In this document: positions 1 to 11,103 of the stretch, piece after piece
Numbering within the stretch: the first letter of the stretch is position 1
Layout of the letters: each line of letters begins with the position of its first letter
Translations under genes and position numbers: made by a program
NCBI GenBank assembly: GCA_900208305.1
Contig: OAPG01000002.1
Coordinates: 1,770,264-1,834,263 of the forward strand
From: Melanopsichium pennsylvanicum
Taxonomy: Eukaryota > Basidiomycota > Ustilaginomycetes > Ustilaginales
DNA: 64,000 nt
Direction of reading: 5' to 3'
Notes under the pieces: generated by a model
Database searches by the model: none
Seen by the model: only the letters and a program-made list of their open reading frames with translations
What the model was told of the DNA's origin: nothing

Positions 1-2668
1 CCTGCGACGGGTTTTGGCTCGCAGTGGCTTGATCTGCAAGGAGGTCGAGCGCGCTCAAAGCCTGACTTCCACCAGCGCTGGGCGGACCGTTAGGGGCATA
101 ATCGTGATAAGGAGGTGGGCGGCTCTGCATAAAGGGGTCAGCACCTTCTGTTTGCGTCCGAATGCGAGGCTGACGGTCACCCAAGAAAGGAGAGCCGTAA
201 GGCTCGAAATCGAAGGCGGCAGACGACACGCGGCGACGCTTTGGACTCTCATGAGCCATTCGGAGGGGGCTCGACTGAATCGGGTATGGTCCTGCGCTGT
301 AGCCATAGGAATCATACTCAGGGCCACGTTGGGTGGTGACGGAGAGCGGTGGTGGGTAGCCCATTCCGCGGTGCGAGGGCTCTCGACCATAGTAGGTGGG
401 ATCGCCGGTGGGAGGCGGGAAAGGAGGTGCGTGTGCCCGTGAACGCGTGGTCGGCGAAGGTGCAGCAGGACCGGGGTTCAGCGTCTCGGCAGCTTGGAGC
501 AGCTCGTCGATGCCGGTGAAGGAAGACGCCGAGTCCAGCCTGCGGTGACGACCTGACCAGCTGTCGCGTCGATCGTCACCACGAGCAAGCTCATCGAGCT
601 CCCTTGCACGAACGCCAGTGTGTGGTGTGTTTGAGTTACTTGCGATGGATTTGGGCGTCTTGGGTGGTCGCTCTGCAGATCTAGAAGGTGGTGTGCGGGG
701 TTCGTGAGCGTAACTTGCTTCTCCCTCAGCAGTCATAGGACCTTCCGAGGCTTGTCGCTTAACGGGGAAAGCGTGCGAGACTGGAGCGTGCAGCTCTGAG
801 GCAGGCGCAAGAGCTTGACCATTTGGCGCTTCATTAGTCGTTGTTTTGTTGGTCTCCAGGGAAGCCGGGAGCGAGGCCGACTCGGCAGACGTGCCAGAAG
901 TTGCAGCAGCTGCGGCTGCCTGCTCTTTGCGCATTTCGCGCAGTCGTCGCGCAGCGAGCATGAGATGTTCTGTCTCTGCATCGCCCATGGTGATGTTGCG
1001 CTTTTTGCGGGCCTTGTCCTTACGACTGCCCGATCGACTAGGGGTGGTTGACGCGGTGCCAGGCTGACTGAGATCACCTTTAGGAGTCTGAAGCTCGGCG
1101 TTGGAGGTGCTTGTAAGCATATCAGGGGCCTTGATACCCCCAGACACGAGATAAGGTCTGAGAGCCTTGAGTTCGCTCTCGAGCTTGTGAACTTGGGCCT
1201 CTGCATCTCTGATGCGAGCTTTGAGATGCTTCTTGTCGGTGATGAGCTTGTTCCGTTCGCGTATGAGCGAAGCAGTGGGTGAAAGGTCGGCGTCGACCTC
1301 GGCAAGACCTGAACTCGAAATGCCGAGACCTGTAGTACCTGGCGATGCAAGGCCAACGGCGCTGTCGTTGTTAGATGCCAAGAAGCTGGGGCTGCTGAGA
1401 AGTCGCTGGATGGTGTCTGCTGGATTTGCCCCACCAGACTCGGAGTTGGAGGAGGCGACACGGTTGTTGCTTGGAGAGCCTCCGGAAGCAGCAGCCGCTG
1501 CTCTAGCTTTTTCAGCAAAGGTGACCACGGAAGTAGAGGTGGGATTGGAGCGTCTTTCGTCAAAGCCTCTTGCTTCGGCACGGTTGAGCAAGGCGCTGAG
1601 CATCTTTCCCTGAGCCTTCCATCCGTCCAGCTCGGCGTCGAGACGATCTGTGAGGTTGCGATGCGCAGCAAGTGCGTGAGTGTGGGCGTGTTTCATGGAT
1701 GAGATGACGGAGAGGGCGGTGAGACGTGTGGACTTGAGATGAGCTTGGGCACGGTCGCGAGATTCGGTGAGAGTATTGCATCGGGAAGCCAGCATCTTGA
1801 CCATGGCTGCGAGCTCGCGCTCCCTGTCGCTGGAGGAAGTCTCGGTTGGTGGATCGAGGCCCATGTTGGCCAAGGAGCCTAGGATATCTTGGATAGTGCC
1901 TGATTCATCCGCTGGCGATGCAAGTTCAGTTGAGTCTTTATTGGCCGAGGTTGTGCCGTAGACGAGCGTTTCAATTTCTTGCTTTGTTGGACCGACGCCG
2001 ACGCCGAGCATTGGGAAGGAAAGATGACCTAGCTTGAGCACATCATGGTCGTCAGCGTCGTCATGATCATCTGCGATGAGCGAGAGCGGATGATCTGCAA
2101 AGACAGGTCCCAAGATAGGTGAAGGGGTGGGAGATCGACCAGGCGAGTGGGATGGCGAGTGTGTTGCGCGGGAGCGATATGAGCCACGATGGAGGGGACG
2201 TTCTGCAGCTACGGTACGGTCGTCATTACGGTCGATGCTGGAGCGTCTGCTTGCTCTTTGTTGAGAAGAGAAAGAATCGTCGCCAGTTCGATCGAAGGAT
2301 GCGCTACCACCGCTGAGGCGGGCGGCTGCTCTACGAGAACCCATATTTTCGGAGACGGTGGTGGTGGGACTTGCGTGTGGAAGCTGCTCATCCGGGTTGA
2401 GTCTAGAGGAAGACGCTACAAGATTTGGAGGGAAACGAAATTCGTTGTGAGAAGTGGGGGGTGTTGGCAGATCGGCAGATGTGGCAGGTGGTGTAGAGGG
2501 CGCAGGGTGTTGTTGGAGTGCAGTGGTGGTGTTGGTAGTGGTGGAGGGAGGAGCCTCGTCAGGCTTTGTGATATCAGCAAGGTTGTTGGTTGATGGTGGT
2601 ACTGTTGACGTGAACGAAGTTGAGGATGATGACGACGACGACGGCTGACCAGCACTGGGATGTGTCAT
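1..2668 (-). CDS. Hypothetical coiled-coil protein, 3' end cut by the window
   Basis: The reverse strand stays open from an ATG at 2668 to the window edge, about 889 codons with no stop, so the C-terminus is missing. I checked the frame at several points (for example KMLASRCNTLTESRDRAQ and LSALDLLADQATASQ near the edge). The first ~270 residues are Ser/Thr/Pro-rich and probably disordered. A charged helical region follows (residues ~290-370) and a second at ~470-500 (LITDKKHLKARIRDAEAQ, then a heptad-like stretch), consistent with coiled coils. A basic KARKKRN patch and a later PKRRRVS sequence could be nuclear localisation signals. I do not recognise the family; the defining domain may lie beyond the window. 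The opposite-strand and other-frame ORFs here are shadows. Confidence 0.75.
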   Translation of the reverse strand, partial: MTHPSAGQPSSSSSSSTSFTSTVPPSTNNLADITKPDEAPPSTTTNTTTALQQHPAPSTPPATSADLPTPPTSHNEFRFPPNLVASSSRLNPDEQLPHASPTTTVSENMGSRRAAARLSGGSASFDRTGDDSFSSQQRASRRSSIDRNDDRTVAAERPLHRGSYRSRATHSPSHSPGRSPTPSPILGPVFADHPLSLIADDHDDADDHDVLKLGHLSFPMLGVGVGPTKQEIETLVYGTTSANKDSTELASPADESGTIQDILGSLANMGLDPPTETSSSDRERELAAMVKMLASRCNTLTESRDRAQAHLKSTRLTALSVISSMKHAHTHALAAHRNLTDRLDAELDGWKAQGKMLSALLNRAEARGFDERRSNPTSTSVVTFAEKARAAAAASGGSPSNNRVASSNSESGGANPADTIQRLLSSPSFLASNNDSAVGLASPGTTGLGISSSGLAEVDADLSPTASLIRERNKLITDKKHLKARIRDAEAQVHKLESELKALRPYLVSGGIKAPDMLTSTSNAELQTPKGDLSQPGTASTTPSRSGSRKDKARKKRNITMGDAETEHLMLAARRLREMRKEQAAAAAATSGTSAESASLPASLETNKTTTNEAPNGQALAPASELHAPVSHAFPVKRQASEGPMTAEGEASYAHEPRTPPSRSAERPPKTPKSIASNSNTPHTGVRARELDELARGDDRRDSWSGRHRRLDSASSFTGIDELLQAAETLNPGPAAPSPTTRSRAHAPPFPPPTGDPTYYGREPSHRGMGYPPPLSVTTQRGPEYDSYGYSAGPYPIQSSPLRMAHESPKRRRVSSAAFDFEPYGSPFLGDRQPRIRTQTEGADPFMQSRPPPYHDYAPNGPPSAGGSQALSALDLLADQATASQNPSQ

Positions 2669-4762
2669 CTTGAGTGAGATGAGTGATCGTCGACAATGGC
2701 TCGTCAGCGCCAAGAGGCTAAGTAAGCAGCGACAAGGTGTTGTTTGTAAAGTTGTGGTGTGCGGCGAATAATCAGCGATACGATATGAGAAGGGGAAGAT
2801 GGGAAGGAGGGATGCTGTGCACAGTGTGGATGTTTCGAGGACAAAGAAGTTATTGAAAGTGAATGAGAGAAGTGAAGTGTTTGTGAGTAGGACGGCGCAA
2901 GGTTGCGAATGGATGGTTGGACTTGAACAATATTGAAGACGTTGTAAGAACAGCTGAAAAAAGGAGATGGAGGAGCGGGAATTGACGAATCCAAGGGTCA
3001 AAGTTGATGGTGTAAGGCAGGCTAGGCTTGCGTGATGGTGATGAGCAGATGAGCAGCAATGAATGAATGAATGATTAGGCTTAGCGAGGGACTGAGATGA
3101 GAGACAGAAAGAAAGCAGTGACGAGCAACAGACCGGATGGATTGATTCAGTGTAGTACAAAGTGTGACTGTGTACTGTTTCTGTCAACCACCTAGCGTGA
3201 TGTGTTGGTGACTGCGACAAGTGTTGGTCTGCAGTCACATAAAAAATCAATTTCTACAATCCTTCGCCTGATTAAGAAATTCCATAATAAAAATAATAAT
3301 AAAAATAATAATAAAAATAATAAAAATAAAAATAATGTCGTCTGTTGCCTGTCAAGATTACAGTATATTTTGATTGTGATTTACTGTAGTTGACTGAGTT
3401 TGATTTGGTCATACCAAAGTAAAATCTCGATCAATCGCGATTGCATCCATTTCAGTTCCCAATCCGAGCAAGAAACACGCAATTTACCTGTGTTACTGGA
3501 TCATAGTCACAATCCTGAATCCCGCAGTTTGACATTCGGATCCTATCACCAACTTAATGCACCCTACATTACCGCTAAATCGTGATTACCGTCGAGTAAA
3601 ATACAGTGTGAATCTCAATACGAGCTGTCGCTTAAGTCATCCGACGCACCACGATGATCATTATATAGTGAAAGCCTGGGTGACCGAGCTCAGGGTCCTT
3701 AATTTGGTCTAACCCCAAATCAATCAGATGAACGAGGCAGGGGAGCATGCAGAGCAAACAAACACAAGCAGGAGGTTTCGTCATTTTATCACTCTACTGC
3801 ACTGCTGTACTGTGGTGCGCCACAGCGTGTAAAGACGCGAACTTGTCTCCAGCTTGAGTGTCGGCGAGCGTGACATCAGACAGAAGAATACTGTAAACGT
3901 CTCAACAAAGAGCATCGAGATCGACACGATGCGAATTTGGCCCTACAGTGAGTCAAGTCGCATATTCTTTGCTTCTCAGATTCTGATATCCGACCTTCTC
4001 CTTTATTATTCTTTTGGTTTTTCTTATTCTGAATCCGGCCAACTCATCTCCCGATATGTGTCTCAATGTTACAAGATCTGGGACGCTTGTAAAGATCCGT
4101 TCTTTGTTTTGCTTTTTTTAAAGATGTTAGACCTGCGTCTCTACGTTTGTCAGTGATGTGAGGTAAAAACGATTTATTGCGACTGAATACAAGCTTCTCG
4201 AAAGAGCTCCGTTTAAGCATTTAAAATCCTGAAACTAAGGATCGGGTGAGAGAATACAGTGCGATTCTCGAAAAAGGGTTGACAAAATGTTGAGACGTGT
4301 AACATTATGTTTTCTGCGACACAATCCACACAAGGGAACCGCCAGCAGAGAGTGTAGCAGCAACAGCAACAGCAACACCAACAGCCGCTTGGCTCGAGCC
4401 CTCCTCTCGTCCTGCTGATTCGGCCAATCCGCACTGCGACTCCAAATTCAAGTCTTCTAACGCATCACTCGAAGTAGCTCTTTTCTTACTCTCTCTCCCT
4501 TTCCATACTGTCACTCTATCTTTGCATCTCTGGTCGTATCGATTGCTGTTCTCACGCCATCAACCTCGCAGAGTCAGCATTCGGATCACCTACCGACCCT
4601 CATTACAACAACCCCAATTCAGCCTCTTTTTCATCATTTGCTGGCCAGACACAGCACCTATCGCCTCTTCGATCGCCTCCTCACTTTTTCGCTCCCTCAC
4701 TCCCTCGCCTCGCTGGCACCACAGCCACTACATCATACAACGGCTTAATTACGCTACCCATC
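2669..4762. other. Intergenic region between divergent genes, with an AT microsatellite
   Basis: This 2.1 kb stretch separates the coiled-coil gene and SEC27, which are transcribed away from each other, so it must hold both promoters. An (AAT/AAAAT)n tract lies at about 3285-3338. Only short unconvincing ORFs (up to 100 codons) occur. The last ~300 bases before SEC27 are C/T-rich, as expected of a fungal 5' leader. I see no other structure. Confidence 0.6.
3285..3338. repeat. AT-rich microsatellite
   Basis: Imperfect run of AAT and AAAAT units on the + strand, in non-coding DNA. Confidence 0.85.
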
Positions 4763-7276
4763 ATGCCCATGCTCCTTGATATACAACGCAAACTCTTTGC
4801 AAAGTCGGAGCGCGTCAAGTCGCTCGACTTCCACCCAACAGAGCCATGGCTTCTCGCAGGTCTTTATTCTGGCTCCGTCAATATCTGGAACTATGACACA
4901 GGTGCAATCGTAAAGACCTTCGAAGTCACAAACGTTCCAGTACGATGTGTCAAGTTCATTGCTCGCAAGAACTGGTTCGTGGCTGGTTCCGATGACTTCC
5001 AGCTCCGTGCCTTCAACTACAACACTCACGAAAAGGTCATCAGCTTCGAGGCGCATCCAGACTACATTCGCTGCCTCGCTGTTCATCCCACCGCTTCCTA
5101 TGTCATCACCGGCTCCGACGACATGACCATCAAAATGTGGGACTGGGAAAAAGGATGGCGACTCATGCAGACCTTTGAAGGTCACACCCACTACATCATG
5201 AACCTCTGCTTCAACCCCAAAGATTCAAACACGTTTGCATCTTCCTCTTTGGATCGCACCGTCAAGGTTTGGACTTTGGGCTCCAGTGTTGCCAACTACA
5301 CGCTTGATGCCCACGACAAGGGCGTCAATTACGTCGAGTACTTTCACGGTGGTGAAAAGCCCTACATGCTCACTGTCGGTGATGACCGCACCATCAAGAT
5401 CTGGGACTACCTATCAAAGTCCTGCGTTCAGACTCTGACTGGCCACACTTCCAACGTATCCTTCGCCATCTTCCATCCTTCTTTGCCCCTCATCATCTCC
5501 GGTTCCGAGGACGGTACCGTAAAGCTCTGGCACTCCAACACATACAGACTCGAATCTACCCTCGATTACGGCCTCGAACGAGTGTGGTGTGTCGCATACA
5601 AGAGGAACGGTAACGACGTTGCCATCGGTTACGATGAAGGTGCTGTCGTCATCAAGCTCGGCAAAGAGGAGCCAAGTGTAAGCATGGACACCGCTGGAAA
5701 GGTCGTTTGGGCCAGAAATTCCGAAGTACTCAGCGCAAACGTGGGCGCAACAGCAGAAGAGCCGGCTATCGATGGTCAGAGGCTCCCCGTCTCGGTGCGC
5801 GAGATGGGTTCCACCGAAGTTTATCCGCAGCTCTTGCAACACAGTCCTAACGGCCGATTCGTCACTGTCTGCGGTGACGGCGAGTACATCATCTACACCG
5901 CCCTCGCATGGAGGAACAAGGCGTTCGGACCCGGTCTTGGCTTTGCTTGGGCAGGTGACAGCAACACCTACGCAGTCCACGAGGCCAACGCCAAAGTCAA
6001 GGTCTTCCGCAGCTTCAAGGAGCGTCCTGGTCTGCTCACTCTGGCATACAACGTCGAAGCGATAGCAGGTGGTGCCTTGCTCGCCGTGCTTGGCAGCGGC
6101 TTTGTCTGCTTTTACGACTGGGAGACTGGTGCGCTCGTGCGTCGTGTGGATGTCGAGGCCAAAGCCATTCACTGGTCCACCACCGGCGAGCTCGTTGCTG
6201 TCGTTTGCGACGACTCGTTCTACATTTTGAGGTTCGACCGTGATGCATATGCGGCTCACCTCGACTCGGGTGCACAAGTCGAGGACGACGGTGTCGAGAC
6301 GGCATTTGAAGTGGTGACCGAAGTGTCGGAGAGCGTCCGCACTGCCAAGTGGACGGGCGAGTGCTTCCTCTACACCAATTCGACCAACAGGTTGCAGTAC
6401 CTTGTCGGAGAGCAGACCCATACCATCACACACTCGGACAACGAGATCTTCCTGCTTGGATACATTCCTCAGCACGGTCGCGTCTATGCCGTCAACAAGG
6501 ACATGTGCATCTTTAGCTATTCCCTCTCGCTGGCCCTGGTCGAGTATCAAACCGCTATCCTGCGTGGTGACCTCGATGCAGCGGCCGAGCTTCTAGACCA
6601 AGTGCCTTCCGACCAGCGAAATCGTGTCGCCCGTTTCCTCGAAACTCAGGATCTCAAAGACCTAGCTCTCGAAGTCTCGACCGATCCAGAACACCGGTTC
6701 GACCTGGCGATCTCGCTGGACAACTTTGAAACTGCGCTCGAAATCGCGCGCGATGGACCTCAAGTTGGATCCGAATCGCGATGGCGCACCATCGGAGACA
6801 AGGCTTTGGCAAGGTGGAACGTTGCACTTGCCAAGGAGTGCTTTGAGAAGGCTCAAGATCTATCGTCGATGCTTTTGGTTGGAACGTCGACCAACGATCG
6901 TGAGCTTCTCGCACGTCTGGCGCAGCTGGCGACCGAAAAGGGGTGTACGAATGTTGCGTTTGCGGCGTACCTCTCGCTCAGTGATGTAGATTCGTGCATT
7001 GACGTGCTCGAAACGGCCGGTAGGACTAGCGAGGCGGCGCTGTTTGCACGGACGTATGCGCCAAGCAAGGTTTCGGGCATTGTGGGCAAGTGGAAGGGTG
7101 AATTGGAAAGCGCAAATCGACACAAGCAGAACGAGATTGCGGCAAGTATCGCCGATCCGGAAAAGAATGAGGCTGCTTTCGAGGAAGGATGGAAAGAGAG
7201 TGTTGCCAAGGAGAAGCAAGTTCGGGTTGATCAACGACAACCAAAGAAGCAACCAAACGGCGTTTCGAGTGCATGA
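4763..7276 (+). CDS. SEC27: Coatomer subunit beta' (beta'-COP, Sec27)
   Basis: Encodes an 837-residue protein without introns. The N-terminal ~300 residues form a WD40 propeller with clear repeat ends (VNIWNYDTG, IKMWDWEKG, VKVWTLGSS, IKIWDYLSK, VKLWHSNTY). The start MPMLLDIQRKLFAKSERVK matches the conserved start of beta'-COP. A second propeller and an alpha-solenoid (LDAAAELLDQVPSDQRNRVA onwards) follow, as in the COPI B-subcomplex subunit. In known systems beta'-COP binds dilysine cargo signals and coats Golgi-to-ER vesicles. The length is slightly below that of yeast Sec27. A (CT)n tract lies directly after the stop, in the presumed 3' UTR. Confidence 0.96.
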   Translation: MPMLLDIQRKLFAKSERVKSLDFHPTEPWLLAGLYSGSVNIWNYDTGAIVKTFEVTNVPVRCVKFIARKNWFVAGSDDFQLRAFNYNTHEKVISFEAHPDYIRCLAVHPTASYVITGSDDMTIKMWDWEKGWRLMQTFEGHTHYIMNLCFNPKDSNTFASSSLDRTVKVWTLGSSVANYTLDAHDKGVNYVEYFHGGEKPYMLTVGDDRTIKIWDYLSKSCVQTLTGHTSNVSFAIFHPSLPLIISGSEDGTVKLWHSNTYRLESTLDYGLERVWCVAYKRNGNDVAIGYDEGAVVIKLGKEEPSVSMDTAGKVVWARNSEVLSANVGATAEEPAIDGQRLPVSVREMGSTEVYPQLLQHSPNGRFVTVCGDGEYIIYTALAWRNKAFGPGLGFAWAGDSNTYAVHEANAKVKVFRSFKERPGLLTLAYNVEAIAGGALLAVLGSGFVCFYDWETGALVRRVDVEAKAIHWSTTGELVAVVCDDSFYILRFDRDAYAAHLDSGAQVEDDGVETAFEVVTEVSESVRTAKWTGECFLYTNSTNRLQYLVGEQTHTITHSDNEIFLLGYIPQHGRVYAVNKDMCIFSYSLSLALVEYQTAILRGDLDAAAELLDQVPSDQRNRVARFLETQDLKDLALEVSTDPEHRFDLAISLDNFETALEIARDGPQVGSESRWRTIGDKALARWNVALAKECFEKAQDLSSMLLVGTSTNDRELLARLAQLATEKGCTNVAFAAYLSLSDVDSCIDVLETAGRTSEAALFARTYAPSKVSGIVGKWKGELESANRHKQNEIAASIADPEKNEAAFEEGWKESVAKEKQVRVDQRQPKKQPNGVSSA

Positions 7277-7306
7277 ACTAGAATATAGTACGCAAGCAAA
7301 CACAAA

Positions 7307-7307
<1 letters not shown>

Positions 7308-7365
<58 letters not shown>
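7308..7365. repeat. (CT)n microsatellite
   Basis: Nearly perfect CT run of about 55 bases, 30 bases after the SEC27 stop, so probably in its 3' UTR. The rest of 7277-7835 holds poly-A and poly-T runs and no gene. Confidence 0.9.
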
Positions 7366-7835
7366 CTCTCACACATCTAGATTCTTACTGTGATCTCTGA
7401 ACTCTTTGGGTGTCAAATGGCATACTAGTATTCCTATGTTGTTTTGTTCTTTTCATGAAGCAGCTATTGGTGATTGTGTGAATTCGAAATTGCCCGTAGA
7501 CGATCGGTGAAGGCGATAACTCGAGCAAGTATGGCAAGATAGATTTTGCTCAAACTATACTGTAAATTTAATATTGTAATAATAATAGGCTGTGTGCGGT
7601 GCGGAAAAGACGGCAAATTTCGGGGTTCTTTCCTTGCTTACTTGCAGTAATACCACCTGTGTTCTACTTGAATCGCGCGCCATCCCTTGATTCTTATCTT
7701 GCCTTTTTTGTTTGCTTTTGTGCATTCTTTACCACCATCACCAAAAAAAAACCGGGGCAGTTTTCCTTTTTCTTCTCTTCACTCTTTGATAAAGGGAGGG
7801 GTTTTTTTTTTTGGGTTTTTTACGAGCACGTCAAG

Positions 7836-8845
7836 ATGTCAACGACTAATTCGATCTTCAAATCCAACGAATCTGGATTGCTTTTGGTTTTTATGGAACC
7901 TGGATGCGAAGTGACATTGGAAGAATTTCATGAATGGTACGATAACGAACATGTTCCTTTACGTATTGAACGATTTCCAACTTTTCGTTCAGCGGTTCGA
8001 TATTGTGTAAAGGAAACTACACTTTTTCCGAATGATAATCAAGGTAGTCAAGAAAATGATATTGTTGAAATGCCACCAAAGAGTAGTTGGGGAGCATTTT
8101 ATACGGTTTCGACCAACACAACATTTTGCGATCCAGCTTATACTTCACTTCGTTCCGAAAGAAGTGAAAGGGAAGCAGAATTGTTTACTCGATTAGCCAT
8201 TGTAGATCGAAGAATTTACAAATTGGAATACGATTCCGACGAGGATGTTAACAACAACAACGAGATTCAAATGAATGGAAAAAAAATTGGTTTAGCAGTT
8301 CAAACGGCCAAAGAAACACCTAGATATTTGATCGCCAATAGTGTTGATATGAAATCACCAGAATTGTTGCAAGAGTATAACAAATGGTTTGAACAAGAAC
8401 ATGTTGTTTTACTTTCCAAAATTCCAGGTTGGAGAAGGAGTAGGAGATTTACATTGCTCGACAATGGAGTGAATGGTACAAATGCCAAAAAACAAGATGC
8501 CAAAAGTGTACCTAGTACACTCTGCTTACATGGTAAGTTTATATTTACATTTATAAACCTGCAATTTTTTATTTTTTTTGAGATGGAACCAAACTCAACC
8601 CCAATTTTTTTTTTTTTTATTGCTCACATATTTATGTTAACGAATCAACCAAAAAAAAAACTTTAGAATATGACAACGATTCACCGGAAGAAACACCCGA
8701 ATTCAAATTAGCATGTTCTACTCAATGGAGAACCAAAGTGATTGGTGGTGAACAAAATCAAAACATTCTTAGAAGAGAAAGAAAAGTTTGTTCCATCTAT
8801 CGAGCTTGGGATCCTATCGCTGCCATTCGTTCTCAAAATTCATAA
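7836..8845 (+). CDS. EthD-like dimeric alpha/beta-barrel protein, one intron
   Basis: Exon 1 is 7836-8532 and exon 2 is 8667-8845. The 134-bp intron starts GTAAGT and ends CTTTAG. The splice joins LCLH to EYDNDSPEE in frame and the protein is ~291 residues. I chose the ATG at 7836 (MSTTNSIFK) because upstream in-frame sequence is low complexity and comes from the leader. Residues ~14-60 (LLLVFMEPGCEVTLEEFHEW, then YDNEHVPLRIERFPTF) and a second copy near residue 180 (LLQEYNKWFEQEHV) match the fungal family with two EthD/ABM-like ferredoxin folds. The substrate of this family is not known to me. Codons are strongly A/T-ending compared with SEC27. The last ~20 residues are the least certain part. 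Confidence 0.75.
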
Positions 8846-9147
8846 CCCAAATGAAGGTATCAAACATGTTTTTTCAAATTATTTTCAGCTCTTCCATCGA
8901 TTTATATATAAAATCTCTGTCTATATCTCTGCATTCCAAAAATATATAAAAAAAAACACATTTTCTCTTTCTTTTGCTGTTTTCTGTGAGGACACTTGGA
9001 CAAGCATAAATTGCATCGAAGAAACAAAAAACAAAAAAAAGGAATTTTTTTCTTTCTTCTGTCTGTACGTAAGAGGCAAAAAAAAGAAGAAAAAAAAAGT
9101 AGGCTTTTTTTTTCCTAACTAAACAATTGCTTTCTTTTTTTAATTAA
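8846..9147. other. Shared 3' region of convergent genes
   Basis: About 300 bases of A/T homopolymer runs between the EthD-like gene and ARO2. This is probably the two 3' UTRs. No gene is visible. Confidence 0.6.
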
Positions 9148-10530
9148 TTAATTGTTATCTATCTTGCTTCTCTTTTCTGGCAATTTCATCGAATTTGGCA
9201 AACCATGAATAACATCCAAATTTAATTTTTTTGCAGTTGCCATCCTACCATTCTGAATCAAAATAGCATCCATCACAACTAAAGCTGCCATTGCCTCTAC
9301 AATAGGTACAGCTCTAGGTACAACACAAGGATCATGTCTACCTCTCGTATTCAAAATTCCATGTTTACCATCATAACTAGCTGTAAATTGATTCTGACTA
9401 ATCGTAGCAGGACTTTTAAATCCAACTCTGAAATAAATGTCTTCACCATTAGTGATACCACCTTGAATACCACCTGACCAATTCGTGACAGTACCCAAAC
9501 GACCATCTTGTTTAAGAACAAATTTGTCATTATGCCTGGAACCTGCTACTTCAGTTCCTCTAAAACCCGAACCAATTTCGAAACCTTTGGTTGCAGGAAT
9601 CGAAAGCATACCATGTGCTAACTTTGCTTCAAGTTTATCAAAACACGGTTCACCCAAACCAGAAGGTACACCTCTAATCACACAAGTCACTGTACCACCG
9701 ATCGAGTCATTGTTGGCCTTGGCCAAAAGGATACGTTGACGCATTCGTTCGGCCGCAAGTTGGTGAGGACATCGAATGGCGTTTTGATCCACCTCTTGAC
9801 GTGTGATGGTGGACAAAAGTTGACGGAAAGATTTTGAAAGTGGTTCCTCTGCTTCGTCTTCGGTGAGGCCAGAAGTGTCGATGATGTTATCCACCTTGGT
9901 TTGGGGTGGACCTGCATTTGGATCCTCACCGTAGAACGACTTGCCTTGAACCATGCGAGTGCCATCCTCCGACTCGGTAGCGATAGGTTGACCATTTTTA
10001 ACATCCTTTGCCAATTCTTCACCAGGGAATCTAGGAATGTGCACTTTTCCCACCGAAGAAACAAAGGCTACGATCTCTACACCGTAGGCTTCCTTGAGGT
10101 ATTTTTCAGCCAAAGCTCCTGCAGCTACCCTTCCAATGGTCTCTCTAGCCGAACTTCTACCACCTCCAGACGATGCTTTAAGATTGTACTTTTCGAGATA
10201 GGTGAAATCGGCATGAGAAGGGCGAGGGTAAGCGTCAAGTGTATCGTCGGTGTAATCATGAGGACGCTGATCCTGGTTTCGTACGAGCATGGCTATAGGG
10301 GTGCCAAGCGTGACACCTCGTTCGACACCAGATTGAATTTCGACACGATCCTTTTCATCGCGTGGAGTGGTGAGGTTGGATTGACCAGGACGACGACGTG
10401 AAAGTTGGGATTGGATGTCTTGCGGATCAAGCGCCATACCTGGAGGTACACCGTCGACGATGCAACCTACAGAGGCACAATGGGATTCACCATAGGTAGT
10501 GACTCTGAAGTGAGTGCCAAACGTAGACAT
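9148..10530 (-). CDS. ARO2: Chorismate synthase (Aro2)
   Basis: Encodes 460 residues from the ATG at 10530 ([20 protein letters not shown]). It catalyses the last step of the shikimate pathway, converting 5-enolpyruvylshikimate-3-phosphate to chorismate with reduced FMN. Family signatures are all present: [56 protein letters not shown] and [16 protein letters not shown]. An in-frame extension upstream (to 10578) lacks homology to the family and is taken as leader. The 3' third uses noticeably more A/T-ending codons than the 5' part. It converges on the EthD-like gene and diverges from the cofactor C gene. Confidence 0.97.
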   Translation of the reverse strand: MSTFGTHFRVTTYGESHCASVGCIVDGVPPGMALDPQDIQSQLSRRRPGQSNLTTPRDEKDRVEIQSGVERGVTLGTPIAMLVRNQDQRPHDYTDDTLDAYPRPSHADFTYLEKYNLKASSGGGRSSARETIGRVAAGALAEKYLKEAYGVEIVAFVSSVGKVHIPRFPGEELAKDVKNGQPIATESEDGTRMVQGKSFYGEDPNAGPPQTKVDNIIDTSGLTEDEAEEPLSKSFRQLLSTITRQEVDQNAIRCPHQLAAERMRQRILLAKANNDSIGGTVTCVIRGVPSGLGEPCFDKLEAKLAHGMLSIPATKGFEIGSGFRGTEVAGSRHNDKFVLKQDGRLGTVTNWSGGIQGGITNGEDIYFRVGFKSPATISQNQFTASYDGKHGILNTRGRHDPCVVPRAVPIVEAMAALVVMDAILIQNGRMATAKKLNLDVIHGLPNSMKLPEKRSKIDNN

Positions 10531-11103
10531 TTTTTGGGAGAATTTAATCGAGACGAAGCCAAGTGATAAAAGAAACAAAGGGAGGAAAGCGTGTGCAGTG
10601 ATGGTGGTAGAAAGTTGATGAGGTGGAAAGTATAAAAGTATTTTAAGAAGAAATGAGAAAGATTACCAAAAGCAATGATTTTAAGAGTGACTCGTGATAG
10701 TCTGTATGATTTGTAACACTACACAATTGAAATACAAAATTGGGCTCATGATGAGTGTTGAAAATCTCGAAAGGGTTTCATGGTAAGGTAATATAGAGTA
10801 AGTACTTTAAATGTATTATACAATTTATCATTACAACCTCATCGGATAGTGTAATGCTCAAGCTAATAAGGTGTTGGTCTCATTTTTAATATAATAAATT
10901 TGTTGTTGCTCGCATTCTGATTCACTTTGCTACACTGTATTGCTCTATTGTCACCTATCGAGTCAACGTTTATGATGCTCTTTGACAACCGTTGCTCAAC
11001 AACCGTTGCTCAACAACCGTTGCTCAACAACCGCCTCTCACTCTACAACACGCTTTCTACATATAAGCTCACACTCAAAGCAGTCAGTAAACTTGAAACA
11101 CAA
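10531..11103. promoter_or_regulatory. Divergent promoter region of ARO2 and the cofactor C gene
   Basis: 573 AT-rich bases lie between the two start codons and include a 14-bp tandem repeat (10986-11033). No individual factor site can be named from sequence alone. Confidence 0.5.
10986..11033 (+). repeat. 14-bp tandem repeat, 3.4 copies
   Basis: Unit CAACCGTTGCTCAA at 10986, 11000 and 11014, then a partial fourth unit to 11033. The copies are identical. The array lies 70 bases upstream of the cofactor C start. Confidence 0.95.

Noticed and set aside
733..1671. 312-codon reverse-strand ORF
   Set aside because: It lies inside the long open frame that starts at 2668, in a different frame, and its translation has no domain-like features.
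3854..4156. 100-codon + strand ORF in the SEC27 upstream region
   Set aside because: Short, without a recognisable motif, and in AT-rich intergenic DNA.
5414..6550. 378-codon ORF antisense to SEC27
   Set aside because: Shadow of the strongly conserved WD40 protein; no own features.
10986..11033. Possible CRISPR-like array
   Set aside because: The units are adjacent with no spacers, in a eukaryotic promoter region; a simple tandem repeat.
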